DNA from: Eleusine coracana subsp. coracana
Lineage: Eukaryota > Streptophyta > Magnoliopsida > Poales > Poaceae
DNA: 64,000 nucleotides
Direction of reading: 5' to 3'
Assembly (NCBI GenBank): GCA_032690845.1
Contig: CM064429.1
Span: forward strand, 15,160,569-15,224,568
A program made the translations under genes and the position numbers. Shown one piece after another: positions 1 through 12,076 of this stretch. Positions within the stretch are counted from its first letter, which is position 1, and every line of letters starts with the position of its first letter. Below the pieces are notes generated by a model. The model searched no databases, had not been told where the DNA came from, and worked only from the letters and a program-made list of their open reading frames with translations.

Positions 1-200
1 GAGCCGGTAAAATCACTCCTCGAGTGACAGTGGTGATGGCGGGTCCCGCTTGCAGGGCTGCGTGGCGCCTCCGGCGCTCGCGCTCGCGCCAGCGCTGCCC
101 CAGCGCGGGCGGTGCTGAGAGCCAAAGGCCGACGAGTAGGGCCGGTGGGTCCCACCAACAGTAAAGGTAAGTAATTTTTTTTTAAACCAGAAATGTCACA
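1..200 (-). mobile_element. 3' LTR (partial) of Tekay-type gypsy element
   Basis: This stretch repeats the last ~205 bases of the LTR at 9088-12076 in the same orientation. Both copies share the block from GAGCCGGTAAAATCACTCC to AAATGTCACA. About 19 substitutions and a 7-bp indel separate them, counted by eye, so the insertion is old. On the minus strand this is the start (TGTGACATTTC) of the 3' LTR. The remaining ~2.8 kb of this LTR and the target-site duplication lie outside the window. Confidence 0.9.
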
Positions 201-213
201 ATCCTTCCCCCTT
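201..213 (-). other. Polypurine tract of the gypsy element
   Basis: Read on the minus strand, a purine-rich run (AAGGGGGAAGGAT) directly abuts the TGTGACA start of the 3' LTR. This is the expected place for the plus-strand DNA primer of a gypsy element. Confidence 0.75.
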
Positions 214-249
214 ACAAGAATCTCGTCTCGAGATTTAAAATGTACCGTA

Positions 250-690
250 TTAAATAGCCGCGGTTTGGAGAAATGTTGGATAATTTGTTTTGAGAAACTC
301 CTCTTGCTCCCATGTAGCTTCTGCTTCTGTGTGATTGCTCCATTGGACTTTGTAAAACTTGGTAGTTCTGTGTCTTGTCATCCGATCTTTTGTATCAATG
401 ATTCTGATTGGATACTCGTCATAAGTTAAATCTAGCTGTAGTTGTTCCACTTCTTTGATAACAACATCTGTTGGTGCTTTCAGACACTTCTTTAGTTGGG
501 AAACGTGGAAAACGATGTGAACTCTGCAAAGATGTGTAGGCAAATCCAACCGATAAGCTACGGGTCCACATTGTTCTTGAATAACAAAAGGTCCGATATA
601 TCGTGGTGCCAACTTTTCTTTGATTCCGAATCGTTGAACTCCTTTTGTGCGAGAGATTCGCAAATACACCTGATCTCCAACGTCGAACAT
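250..690 (-). pseudogene. Gypsy pol C-terminus: integrase tail and chromodomain
   Basis: This is the last part of the Tekay-type polyprotein, 146 residues. The first ~80 residues are the integrase C-terminal segment (FDVGDQVYL ... LAPRYIGPF). The last ~50 form a chromodomain, with aromatic and acidic positions in YPIRIIDTK ... KVQWSNHTEAEATWE. A chromodomain after integrase is the hallmark of chromoviruses such as Tekay/Del and is known to steer insertion into heterochromatin. It is cut off from the preceding integrase at 727-2388 by one in-frame TGA near 727, so it is not translated with the rest of pol. The start is only the first methionine after that stop. Confidence 0.85.
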
Positions 691-726
691 TAACTTCCTC
701 TGCCTTTTATTTGTATAACTGAGTTG

Positions 727-2388
727 TCAAGACTTAGCCCACTTTAAATTTTGTTGGATCATGCGTACTTGTTCTTCTGCTTCCTGTACTATGTCGGGTC
801 CAAAAATTATTCTCTCGCCATTTTCAGACCAATTCAATGGTGTGCGACAACTTCGTCCATACAAGGCCTGAAATGGTGACATCCCAATACTCTCTTGATA
901 GTTGTTATTGTAAGAGAATTCTGCCAAAGGTAAATATTTTTCCCAATCTTTGCTGTATGTCAACACACAGGCTCGAAGTATATCCTCTAGATATTGATTG
1001 ATTCGTTCTGTTTGCCCATCTGTTTGCAGATGGTAAGCTGAACTCCGAATCAATTGTGTTCTAAGAGACTTATGTATTTGTTCCCAAAATCTGGAAATAA
1101 ATTGTGCTCCCCTATCCGAGATTATAGTCTTTGGTATTCCATGTAAGCAAAGAATACGAGATATATGAAGTTCGGCATATTTCTCCATAGTATACTGAGT
1201 ATGTACTGGGATGAAATGAGTAGACTTGGTTAATCTGTCGATAATGACCCGAATGGAGTTGTGCTTTCGTGGACTTAGTGGTAGGCCGACAATAAAGTCC
1301 ATACTAATGTCTTCCCATTTCCAGGCAGGAATGCTTAAAGTTTGAAGAGGTCCTGCTTGTTTTAAATGGTCAGCCTTTACCCGTCGACAAGTATCACATT
1401 CATTGACGTACTTTGCTATTTCTCTTTTCATCCTTGTCCACCAAAATCTCTGCTTCAAGTCCTGATATATTTTATTTGTTCCGGGATGAATAGAGTATTT
1501 GAAAGTATGAGCTTCATCCAAAATTTTCTTACGAAGAGTAGAGTCCTTAGGAACTACTATTCTATTCTTGAACCAGACAATGCCCTCATTATCTTCTCGG
1601 AAGCATGTTATATCTCTAGTCTTTATTCGCTTCCTTATATGTTGTATATCCATATCCTTCTTTTGGGCTATTATAATATCTTCTCGAATGGTGGGGACAA
1701 GTGCTAAGTTAGTTAGTACCCCATATGGAAGAGTGCAAAGATCCGGTTCACTTGCTCCTCCCTTTAGTTCCTTGGTTAATTTATGAGGGGTGAGACTATT
1801 GCAATGTGCTTGTTGGCTTAAAGCGTCTGCTACAACATTTGCTTTACCTGGATGGTAATGAATCTCGATCTCATAATCTTTGATTAATTCCAACCATCTT
1901 CTTTGACGCATATTAAGATCCGCTTGGGTAAAAATGTACTTTAGACTTTTATGGTCGGTATAGAGATGCACTAAATTTCCTAAAAGGTAGTGCCGCCAGA
2001 TCTTTAAGGCTAACACCACTGATGCCAATTCCAGATCATGGGTCGAATAGTGTTCTTCATGTTTTCTAAGTTGCCGTGATGCATATGCGATTACTCGTCC
2101 TTCTTGCATAAGAACATAACCAAGCCCGGTACCCGAAGCATCGCAGTAAACATCAAATGGGTTTGTCAAATCTGGTTGAGCTAACACCGGTGCAGAAGTT
2201 AATAACCTTTTTAGAGTTTGAAAAGCTTCATCACACTCTTGGTCCCATTCATATTTTCGATCTTTCTCCAGTAACTTTGTCATCGGCTTAGCAATTTTTG
2301 AGAAATTGGGAATAAACCTTCTATAGTAGCGTGCCAATCCTAAAAAGCTTCGGATTTGAGTGACTGATTTTGGTGGTTCCCAATCCAA
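727..2388 (-). pseudogene. Gypsy pol: end of RT, RNase H and integrase
   Basis: About 553 residues continue the polyprotein from 2395-3581 in the same frame after a single TAG near 2391. The order is: reverse transcriptase connection (QIRSFLGLARYYRRFI), RNase H with DVYCDASGTGLGYVL and YTDHKSLKYI, the integrase His/Cys finger ending in CDTCRRVKA, then the catalytic core with acidic positions in DFIVGLPLS, IISDRGAQF and QTDGQTERINQ. These are the usual DDE residues and all are present. Length and order fit a Ty3/gypsy pol. Single in-frame stops at both ends make the copy non-functional unless read through. Several apparent frames on the opposite strand here are shadows. Confidence 0.93.
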
Positions 2389-2394
2389 TACTTT

Positions 2395-3581
2395 CTAAAC
2401 ATTACTTGGATCGACTGCTACGCCTTCAGTTGAAATCACGTGACCTAGAAATGGTATCTTCTTCAACCAAAATTCACATTTGCTGAACTTGGCATAGAAT
2501 TGGTGATCTCTTAAGCGTTGCAACACAATCCGCAAATGCTGAGCATGTTCCTCCTCTGACTTGGAGTAAATCAGAATGTCATCTATGAAAACTACGACAA
2601 ACTTATCCAATTCTGGCATGAATACTGAATTCATCAGGTACATAAAATGTGCCAGTGCATTAGTCAGATCAAAAGACATTATCAGATATTCATAGAGTCC
2701 ATACCTGGTAGAGAAAGCTGTTTTAGGTATGTCTTCCACTCTAATTCGAATCTGGTGGTATCCTGAACGAAGGTCTATTTTGGAGAATACCTTGGCCCCC
2801 ATCAATTGATCAAATAAAATATCAATCCGAGGTAGTGGATACTTATTCTTGATAGTAACAGCATTTAAGGGCCAATAATCCACACATAACCTTAATGTTT
2901 GATCTTTCTTCTTGACAAATAAGGCTGGACAACCCCAAGGTGATGAACTTGGACGTATGTATCCTTTATCTAACAACTCCTGTAATTGCACCTTCAACTC
3001 GGCAAGTTCATTGGGAGGCATCCAATAAGATCTTCGAGATATAGGTGCCGTCCCAGGTTGTAATTCTATCTTAAATTCTATATCCCGTTCAGGAGGTAAT
3101 CCTGGTAAATCTTCGGGAAAAACATTTGGATATTCTGAGACTATAGGTATCTCTTCCAAACTTTTTCTAATGACTTTATTGACTATTGGCAAGAAGGTTT
3201 TAGGAATGATTAAAGTCAAACAATCTTGACCATGAATAGGAGAATCTAGATGTACGGCTCGAGAAGCTATATCTAGGACTGCTCTATGAAAATGCATCCA
3301 TTGCATTCCAAGAATTGCATCTAACCCTTGCCCATCCAAAATGATCAAAGACGTAGGATAAACTTTACTACCCAGTTTTAGGGGCATGTTTGCCGCAATT
3401 TGATTGGCAAGTATTTTACCCCCAGGTGTAGAAATAAGATGTGGGCACGATAGTTCAGATGACATGATATGATGTTGTTGAATGTATGCTTTGCTGATAA
3501 AATTATGAGTAGCTCCGGAATCAAATAATATCATAGCGGGATGCTTAGTAATAGAAAACATACCCGCGAGAACTTGTCCTA
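2395..3581 (-). pseudogene. Gypsy pol: protease and reverse transcriptase
   Basis: The N-terminal pol part starts with the aspartic protease (MILFDSGATHNFIS) and runs into reverse transcriptase. The RT has QLQELLDKGYIRPSSSPWG, DLRSGYHQIRI and the active-site box FIDDILIYS, where FIDD is the usual gypsy variant of YxDD. The reading frame extends upstream to about 3684, but the bases beyond 3581 belong to the inserted element at 3582-5938. The codons just inside 3581 (GQVLAG) join in frame to the gag end beyond 5939, so the original gag-pol was one frame. A TAG near 2391 separates this part from RNase H. Confidence 0.92.
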
Positions 3582-5168
3582 TGTTGGTCATATCTACGCA
3601 CCCACTTATATACCGCAAGAGAACGATGTACGATTGTAGCACTTTTTCCCTTGAATTGAGTATTCCAAGGTTTATCGAATCCACTGGGACCTTAGGGATT
3701 TATTAAAAAAAGTTAACAGTAAAAGATCTAGTCAAGGCTACTGTCAAGGTCATGTTGCATGAGGGGAAGACTGGCCAGCGCAAAGGTGCGCCAGACAGTA
3801 AATCTGTTGTTGCGTCGATCGACGCGGGGTTTGAGCTGATCGGCACGCTGGTGAAACTAAGCCAAGGTTGTTGCGCCGATCGGCGCAGGAGTTGAGCCGA
3901 TCGGCACGCTGGTGAATCTGTGGTTGCGTCGATCGGCGCAGGAATCGAGCCGATCGGCACACTGGTGAATCTAAGCCAAAGTGCACCAGATCTAGTAAAC
4001 CTATGCTGATTAGTGAGTAGCCAGATATCTACTAGTGAGATCGTAACCAGAAAGTCTAATTGAATAGCATCATAATGGGTAATTACATGGATCAATGAAA
4101 ACCTATAATGAGTAAGATCACCCTACTTTCCGAGCGACTCTCTATTTATTCGTGGCGGGGAGGAAACCCTTAATCGCGCGAGTATCTTACCCTACTCAAC
4201 TATCTAATAGTGCTGCGCAGGCTTAGTGCTGTCACCGCTAAACCACACTACTAGCATCATCAAGCAACCATAATCAATACAATGTCCGAATACTATCCTA
4301 ATCGCCACGATTACGATAATATCTATGTACTTAGCCTAGAACTAAGCAGTTGGAATAAGCACATGCATGATTATAGAATCAAGATAGACAAATCACCAAA
4401 ACCATCATTAACATATTCAATCATCCTTGAGATACATAGAGTAAGATTCATCCCCGTCGAGATGGCCTACCTTGACGGATCAACTCTTGACTCCAATGGC
4501 TCTTGAAACTCAACTAGAGATCTATTCTAACGGGGCAAGCCCCGGTGGCTCTAATTCACGGATCTGGTGTCCCTCTATCGCCTCCTCCTTCTGCGGCGAG
4601 GGTTTACAAGTATTTATAGGGGTTCTACTCGTAAAGGACTCAGTTTCTAGCAAATAAGGCGGTTACACCGATCGGCGCAAGCCGTGTCTTCTCTGATTTC
4701 TTCCCTGAGTCGGTTCGTTTGTCTTCCACAGCTGCCATGTGGGTCTTTTCCTTCGAGATAAAGTCTTGTACTGCACATTAAGATCTTGGAGTTCCATAAA
4801 TCTTCTTGAAGTTCCATAATTCTTCTTAGACAAATATATTCAAGTGTCTTGCACAGATAAACTTCCATAAACATGTGCAATGGGCCTCGGTCACTTCTGT
4901 GGGTCAAAACACCCTTGCACCGATCGGCTCATGGGCTGCACTGATCGGCGCACTGGGCTTCTGTAGTGCTTTTCATCGGTTCTGGACTCCTGTCCTCTCC
5001 ATCATCGCATTAATCATCAATTTTACCTGTTTCTGCAATAAAGCTCCAAAACAACGCATATACAAATATATAGGCAATATCACAGGTAAATGGCCTAAAT
5101 TAGTATCAATTATGCTCTAATTAGGGTAATATTCACATATAAAAGGGGCACTTGGAAAGTGCCAACAG
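3582..5168 (-). repeat. Complete LTR of the nested element
   Basis: On the minus strand it starts TGTTGGCACTTTCCAAGTGC after the polypurine context at ~5170-5185 and ends ATGACCAACA at 3582. Its start matches the start at 5938 (TGTTGGCACTTCCCAAGTGC). It contains many copies of a short palindromic word around CCGATCGGCGCA between 3800 and 3970, and again near 4670 and 4920. No gene lies within it. Confidence 0.75.
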
Positions 5169-5938
5169 TTTCCCCACACTTAAACCTTTGCTCGTCCCGA
5201 GTAAAGTAAAAGAAAGAAAAATCGAAAAACATACTCTTTCTATCATAAAAGATATCTCAAATCAGCAAATGTTGAGCATTGTTCTATTGTGGTGTATTTC
5301 ATATTGGTATTCAGCAAAATAGATCAAATATGGGCATAAGCTTAAAGTTCTCCCCAAAGCAAAAGATCATGTCCAATTCATAAATTATAACTTTTCCACA
5401 CATGAGAATCACTTAAAAGGTTGTTGTGAACATAGAAAATCTATCTTCCAAATAATCCAAGGCAACAACTCATCTTTCAGATCACTCAACCTATATTCTA
5501 CATCATAAGGATCAAATAATATTAGTGTAAGGCTTATATGAGTAGCTAGGTGAGGTAATTCAAGGATTGCAAACATAAGTCAATAATATATTGTAAAGCT
5601 AGGAGATTATTCTTCGTTGGAATTATAGAAACTTATCAAGATGGCAATTAAGAAAGAAAAATTTAAGAAAAGACTCAGACTTTGGATATGTGGACATGTG
5701 CATAGCAAAAATTTGATCTTGGAAAATTACACATGGTTGGAATGATTCATGGCTATATTGAATTTCAAGAACAAGCATGTCATATACCATCCCCCCACAG
5801 TTAAAATTTTGCTAGTCCCTTAGCAAACAACAGAGTTTTTTTTTCACCATCTCTGCTGCGCCAATCGGCTGAAGGTGCGCCGATCGGCTCTCAACCCAAA
5901 TTTGCCAATATAAAAGGGGCACTTGGGAAGTGCCAACA
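3582..5938 (-). mobile_element. Deleted gypsy-like LTR element nested in gag-pol
   Basis: This 2357-bp insertion splits the host gag-pol frame between codons for IPDGG and QVLAG. Its outer ends are TGTTGG and CCAACA. On the minus strand the flanks read GAGGT and TAGGA, which I take as a mutated 5-bp duplication of GAGGA. It holds one complete LTR (3582-5168), an internal remnant carrying a motif typical of grass gypsy 3' regions (minus-strand GGGACGAGCAAAGG, then AAGTGTGGGG), and only about the first 100 bases of the other LTR (5840-5938). The whole coding region is missing. The superfamily call rests on the polypurine-tract context and is less certain than the boundaries. Confidence 0.78.
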
Positions 5939-7075
5939 ACCTCCATCTGGTATGTCCTTAATTATGGTGAAATTCGCACGTCCTGTTTTCACTGGAGGGT
6001 TCTTGGGCCGATTCCTCTGCTGACTTGGTCCTGGTGCTTGCAGACGTGGCGCATTGTTTGTCTTCGGTGGATACGGACAACTTCGAGAGAAATGTCCTGG
6101 ACATCCACAATTATAACAAGGCAGAGTATTCGGCAGTGGTACCAAATAGGATTGTCGAGGCTGTTGCACATTCTGCTGTTGATATGGTGAACAAAACTGG
6201 TATTGCTGTGGCGGCGGCTGAGGTGCCCGATAAATGTTTGGGCGGGAAGGAGTGGCACGGTAGCACTGACCTGTTGGTGATGTATACACCAATCTATACT
6301 TGGATGGTCCTCCGCTTCCCTGTCCCATTGAAGTTATTTTCTTGTCTTTAGCGGCTTTATGGATACGGAGAGAATCTTCAAGGATAATGGCATCACTGAC
6401 AAATTCACTGAAACTAGCAGTTCGATTCAAAACAATATGAGACTGCAGTTTTGTGGTCAAACCTCCTTTGAATTGAGCTTTCTTCGTGTTCTCTGTATCC
6501 ACATATTCTGGAGCATACTGTGCTAGACGGTTGAACACTTTAGAGTAAGCATGCACCGTCATATCTCCTTGCTTTAATGCCAGAAATTCATTCCACTTCT
6601 GATCAACAAGGCCTTCTGAGATGTGATGGTCTCGAAATGCTTTAAAAAATTCTGCCCAGGTAAATTGATGGTCGGGCGGGTGCATTGCCTTATGATTTGC
6701 CCACCAGGCTCCAGCAATTCCTTGTAATTTCTAGGCGGCGAACAAAGTTTTCTGGGTATCCGTGCAAGGTATCAACTCTAGCTTGGACTCAATAGTGCGT
6801 AGCCAATGGTCCGCTTCCAGAGGTTCTCCTATATCTGAAAAAGTAGGCGGACGGGTGGCTATGAAGTCTGGGTAAGTTGCTTGATTAGCATGATGACCGG
6901 GACGATGCTCTGGTGGTGCTGTATTTTGAGCTATTTGTCGAAGCAAATCTTCGTGTGCAACACCGGAATTCAGTATGGCTGCAATGGCTTGTGCCAGGGT
7001 GGGTGGAGGTGGTGGCACTTCTGCCCCTCCATGCTGAGTATTTTCCGCGCCATTTCCATTTCCTGTGTCAGCCAT
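5939..7075 (-). pseudogene. Gypsy gag with CCHC zinc knuckle
   Basis: This is the gag of the Tekay-type element, starting at MADTGNGNG (7075), with a further in-frame ATG at 7111. The first ~115 residues have a proline run and an ADHWLRTIESKLELI segment. After an in-frame TAG near 6733 come the capsid-like core (FTWAEFFKAFRDHHI, FLALKQGDMTVHAY) and a CCHC knuckle (CYNCGCPGHFSRSC) for RNA packaging. The frame is cut at 5938 by the nested element and would resume in the protease at 3581. The TAG and the insertion both break it. Confidence 0.9.
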
Positions 7076-7328
7076 TTTGTCCAAGAAAAACCTTTTCATT
7101 AGCATTCCCAATACTTATGTGTAATACGGGATTAATTGATGACAACATTTTCATGGCACAACTTCACTTAAAATAACAATTTTTTCTAGCATCTTAAAAT
7201 CTGACATAAAACATGCATCAACACACAAAGTTCGCATCAACCTTATTTATCTTGTCATCTCAAAACTACTGCACCTCTATTTCAACCCCTTTTATTCTAA
7301 GGTACACGTTGCGACACGACGTTGCTCA

Positions 7329-7748
7329 CTACTCTACGTGAAATGTGGAAGTTACTTCCTGATCCCTAGAATCTTTCACTTGAACACTCTCATCCTGGAG
7401 TGGCGAAATTTCCGTTGATTCTATTACCGATTCCATGTCCATTATCTCCTCCGGTTCTTCTTCTGCTCCCTCATTTTGTTGCTGCTCAAATTCCTGGTTC
7501 ACTATAATATTATGCATTTGAATTAGATCTTCTTCTAACTGTTGGATTGTAATATTAGCCGTTGCAAGTTGCTGATCCATGTTTACAAGTTGCTCTTCCT
7601 TGTTATTTATTTGACCCTCCTGAATGACCAACATCTCATCCTTTTCTCGTAGTCGGTTTTCCAGTTCTGCTATACGAGCATCCTTCTCTGGACACAAATA
7701 ACATTGCTGCCCTTCCGCTTCACCGATGCCATTACCACCACTGGCCAT
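7329..7748 (-). CDS. Coiled-coil reading frame upstream of gypsy gag
   Basis: An open frame of about 139 residues starts at the ATG at 7748 (MASGGNGIGEAEG) and lies between the 5' LTR and gag on the element's sense strand. Residues ~20-100 show heptad-like spacing of Leu, Ile and charged residues (ARIAELENRLREKDEML, ATANITIQQLEEDL), suggesting a coiled coil. The tail is acidic (EEEPEEIMDME). It has no stop inside, unlike gag and pol of the same element. I recall that some rice gypsy elements of this type (RIRE3/RIRE8) are described with an extra frame before gag. I could not check homology, and the function is unknown. Confidence 0.5.
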   Translation of the reverse strand: MASGGNGIGEAEGQQCYLCPEKDARIAELENRLREKDEMLVIQEGQINNKEEQLVNMDQQLATANITIQQLEEDLIQMHNIIVNQEFEQQQNEGAEEEPEEIMDMESVIESTEISPLQDESVQVKDSRDQEVTSTFHVE

Positions 7749-8093
7749 CTCTGCGAAGAAATAAAAGTGACATACATCAATATCAGCTTGTACTTTTACT
7801 CTAAACATACTCAACTATAACATTTTTATAAACATCCACATTTTATTCCTTAGTAACATGTTACATCAGCTCCTACTACTACTAGTACAAACTGCTATAT
7901 TGGAGAGGTTAGGTCTACTGTTGACCCACTATACAATCTGATCTGTGTCAGCAAAAATGTGGGGATTATCGTCATCCTACTCAGACACTCATAACTCCAG
8001 TCTCCTTCCCGGTGTCTATACAATCTGACATCCTGTCAGCAAAAATAGGGCTAACCTCCTACTCCTATCATCCTATCTCTACTCTCGCACCAT

Positions 8094-8740
8094 CTACTGT
8101 GGTGGTGCGTGACTGTTCACGTTTGAGGCAAGTGCAGCCTCGGACTCAGCAGGGGGTCCCTGAGAGTCTATACCCGACTCAGGAGTTGCCTGTCCGTCCT
8201 ACTGCGGTGGCGGTAACTGCTGCTCCAACTGTGCAATCTGCACGTGAAGGTCCTGATGGTGATCCTCAAGTATCTGCTGTGCCTCCATAACATTCTAAAG
8301 CTGTAACTGAAACTGGTCTCTCTGATCGGCAAAATCAAGCACAAGCTCGATCGCTTGGTTACGCTGCTGCGTAACCCCCGTGAGCTGACCCTCTACGTCC
8401 GTAACCCTCTCTCGAGTCTCGTCAAGCTCCTCAGCGAGCCCTGCCATATGCTCCTCCAAGTTCACTGTCTGTTGGTGGAAACTGTCTCGGTCCTCTATAA
8501 CCTCTATAATCTATCCCTCTAGCTCCGCAATCCGTGCGCTCGACTCTGCTATCCGTGACGTGACTCCTGGATCTGACGTCCGTCTGCCTCGAACCGCTCT
8601 CGAAAGGCAACCTGCTGGTGGTCTCTCTGCCGAGTGACCTCAGCTAACTGCGCCTCGACGTCATGAAGCTGACGCTCTAGGGCTGCCATACGTGCCCCCT
8701 ATCCGTCAGGCTCACGAACACGTCTCTGTCCCCGTGGCAT
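8094..8740 (-). pseudogene. Second, decayed coiled-coil frame near gypsy 5' LTR
   Basis: On the minus strand, from an ATG at 8740 (MPRGQRR), about 215 codons can be followed through several in-frame stops and one frame change near 8570-8590. The readable stretches are rich in Glu, Gln and Arg with regular leucines (MAALERQLHDVEAQLAEV, HMAGLAEELDETRERV, IAQLEQQLPPP), which looks like a long coiled coil. Its layout resembles the frame at 7329-7748, so the two may be duplicates or parts of one leader protein. It cannot be translated as it stands. Confidence 0.45.
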
Positions 8741-9073
8741 CTGCAGGAAAAAGGTTTAACAAGTTAAACACTTCTTCCCACAGTAAAACAAAGTAAGCAA
8801 AACAACCAGAGGAAAAACTAACAGTGTAAGACAAAGCGTAACCCTCAAAACCCCAAAATTTTAATTATACAAAATGACATGATGCAAACAATATGCAACT
8901 CAAAGTTAATAAGTTAGTAGTTAGAAAGGCGCTCTAAAATGAATAGCAACATCTACTTGTGTCTTCTAGCGTCTTTCTAACTTGTTGTTCTCACTCGTGG
9001 GGTCCTAAGAAATTTTTTTTTGCAAATTTAGTTGAAAACGGACTTGAGAATGTTATGTCGGTGCTCCTGTATT

Positions 9074-9085
9074 GCTCTGATACCA
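9074..9085 (-). other. Primer binding site (tRNA-iMet type)
   Basis: The minus strand reads TGGTATCAGAGC two bases inside the 5' LTR end. This is the standard plant primer site complementary to the 3' end of initiator tRNA-Met. It fixes the orientation of the element. Confidence 0.92.
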
Positions 9086-9087
9086 GC

Positions 9088-12076
9088 TGTGACATCTCCT
9101 CCGGGATAACCAGGATCGAGTACAGAAGAATACTCGACGAAGCGAGTTACAACAACATATACATTCACAGAAGCCCAAATATATTACATCAAGGTATAAT
9201 ACAACCAGGTTTTTAGAAACAAATGAAAGTCTTGCAGCGGAAAAAACATTTATTACAACACGAGTTTTAAAACTTAACAGAAGTTTTATCTTTGTTCAAA
9301 AACCAAGTTCCAAACACATTTATCTAACTCACTCTCGGAGACACGCCTTGGCTTCTACTCTTCCAGAGATGGGATACGTTCCCACTGAAGGGAACCTCCC
9401 TCCGGCAGTTGCCCTTCCTCTGGCATGCCTTCTAACCATCCGTAGGAGCTTGGCTCACCACCTAAGAATAAAATAAGTCGAACAAACCCTAAGTATCTAA
9501 TATACTCTGCAAGACTGACCCGTCAACGTGGCTCACTAAGGCCGACACCTAGAATGCTTAGGCCTTTGGCTGGTGGGTTGACTCAGACTTGCGAAAAAAC
9601 AGCACTTATTAGTGGATATCTATTTCAAAATTTTAGCTCATGATTATGTTCATTATTAATAAGGCTTGCATCCTGCAACTACTGCAATCAAAATTTATCA
9701 AGCCAAACTAAATAATTTTAAATAATCCTTCCCCTTCTCGTTACTCTTGATTATCTCCTTTCGCGCCAAGCGAACAAGCAGTACTCATTGCTGCGAGGGA
9801 CAGCGATTCGAATCAGTTTCTACCAGCTGAGTAAAACCCGACTACACGATATATACGCACTGTATTGGTCGTATATGACAACTTTTCCCACTAACCCCAA
9901 CCAGAGGTCGATCCGTTTCCAACTCCCCCGGAATATGGAGACCCCACTAGATACCCGTCCCAGACGTTATCCATGGGCGACCACCATTTCCCTCCTGTGA
10001 GACTTCAATCTCACTAATAGCCAGAAAAAGAAAGTTGGCTACATCCTACCACTGAGGTAGTTAGGGTACATAAGCTTACTGGGTCCCATATACCAGCATG
10101 TAGACAGTAGGGTTCAATACTTGTTGACGGAGCCACCAACGGTTTGGTCCTAATTTGATACGGACGGGGCTACCACCTTGCAAGACCCAGTCTTTGCCCT
10201 TTCCTCTACGGGGCCCGTCTGGTTTCATCATCATTAATTTTTATTTAATTCTCAAAGGTCTCAAACAACTTAAAGCCTCCATGCTTTAAGATCATCCTAT
10301 GCAGTGCTACCGACAATCCTATGACATAAGCATCGCGCCTATCGTGCTACCTGTACCTGTATAGGGTAAAAACATCATAAATATGGTAGTGATGCAGGTG
10401 GGTGTCAATCAATTTCTGGAACCTAATGCACAAACATGATTCGACTGACTGTGATAAAAGAAAGAATTTAAAAACATATGTGGGATGCATCGGGGCTTGT
10501 CTTGGGTTTCGTCCGGACATGACGACACAGGCGTGGGGTCGGTCTTGACAATTGCCACCTCGGGCCCACTGTCAGCAGATGGCTCGACGATCTCACGTCC
10601 TATACGATTTGTCGATACGTCGCGAGTTAGTAACAGCGATGCATGAAATATGACATGCAATGCATTGAGAAAGATGATTCGATAAAATATTAGACTAGGA
10701 ATTTAATTACTCTTGTCTGAAGTATTTCCTTTGAAATAAGAATAATTAAATCCATTAATAAAAAGAGTTTAACATGCTTTAATTCAAATTAATATCCCTT
10801 AACTACCCATTTAAACACAAAATAAAATCATTAACAAAAATAAATATTAACTCAGAAAATAAATTAATTAACAATTAAAAGATAATTCATAAACTTAATT
10901 AAATACCTAAGAAATCATATTAAATTTTATTTCATAAAGTGGTAGAGGAAATTATTTGGAACCTAACAAAATTGATTCCAAGATTTTAGGAAGCCTAATT
11001 CATTTGCTAGATTTTTAACTCAATTCTGAAATTATTTTTAATCGAAAAGCCTGGGAAAAGAAAAAGATAAAAACTAAACTGGATTTTGGCCTCATGGGCC
11101 TTCGGGCAGCCCAGCTGCTACTGGACCCGGTCCAGCAGCACAACGGCGCTGGGCGTGGGCACGGCCCAGCTACGCGGCGGCCCAGTCGGGGCGGGGCACG
11201 GCCCGGCGATGCGAGCACTTGTGCTTGCGTGCTCACCCCGCGACTCAGCCGCTCGGCCCAATCGCGCGGCAAACCTAGCTCCAGAGAGCTCTTCGAGCTC
11301 GCGCGGCACTTCTGCCACCAGAGCTCGAGCTCGCTCTCGAGCTCGGCTCGGCCAGCAGGCTAGCAGGGTAGCTCGGCACGTCACAAGGAGTGGAAAAAGG
11401 CTGGTGGGTGTTGGTTGAGCTCACCGGAGCAAAAGCAACGGCGGACGGCAACGGAAACAGAGCTCGGCAACGACAGCAACGAGAGTCTGAAATTCAACCA
11501 ACACATTGCAAGATCTCGATCAATAATTGAGCCAAGGGAGGCGCAAGAACCTCTAGAAGCTCCATGCACACGGGATTGAAGATCAACTCACCGAGGAAGA
11601 AGAAATTCTAGAGGAGATGGGTGAGATTGCTTCGGACTTCTCAAAGATCCTGGCTTCAATTCGTGAGCTGGGGTGGAGGATGGGGCTAGGCGGTGATGGC
11701 GAGAGGCAGGAGGTTCTATGCGGCGGTGTGGGGCGACGTTTTGGCCGGGAGATCGACGGCGGTGGCAGGTGGAGCCCGATCGGCGATGGCGGAAGAAAAA
11801 AACAGAGGGAGGCGAGGAAAGGCTGAGCGCGAGAGAGAAATGGAGTGAGAGAGAAGAGAAAGAGAAGAGAGGAGCCGGTAAAATCACTCCCCGAGTGACA
11901 GCGGTGACGGCGGGTCCCGTTCGCAGGGCTACGTGGCACCTTCGGCGCTCGCGCCAGCGCCAGCGCTGCCCCGGCGCGGGCGGTGCGCGGTGCTGAGAGC
12001 CAGAGGCCGACGGGCGGGGCCAATGGGTCCCACCAACAGTAAAGGTGAGTAATTTTTTTAAACTAGAAATGTCACA
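9088..12076 (-). mobile_element. Full-length 5' LTR of Tekay-type gypsy element (2989 bp)
   Basis: It is bounded by TGTGACATCT at 9088 and AAATGTCACA at 12076, so the LTR carries a TGTGACA/TGTCACA inverted end. Its right end repeats the start of the window. Length near 3 kb fits the Tekay/Del lineage. It is partly GC-rich (11090-12030) and many open frames there run on both strands; none resembles a protein. The promoter must lie in the right part, because transcription runs leftward. The 5 bases after it are CAAAT, the candidate duplication to compare outside the window. Confidence 0.92.

Noticed and set aside
5930..6351. Plus-strand frames opposite gag
   Set aside because: Antisense shadows of the minus-strand gag with its CCHC knuckle.
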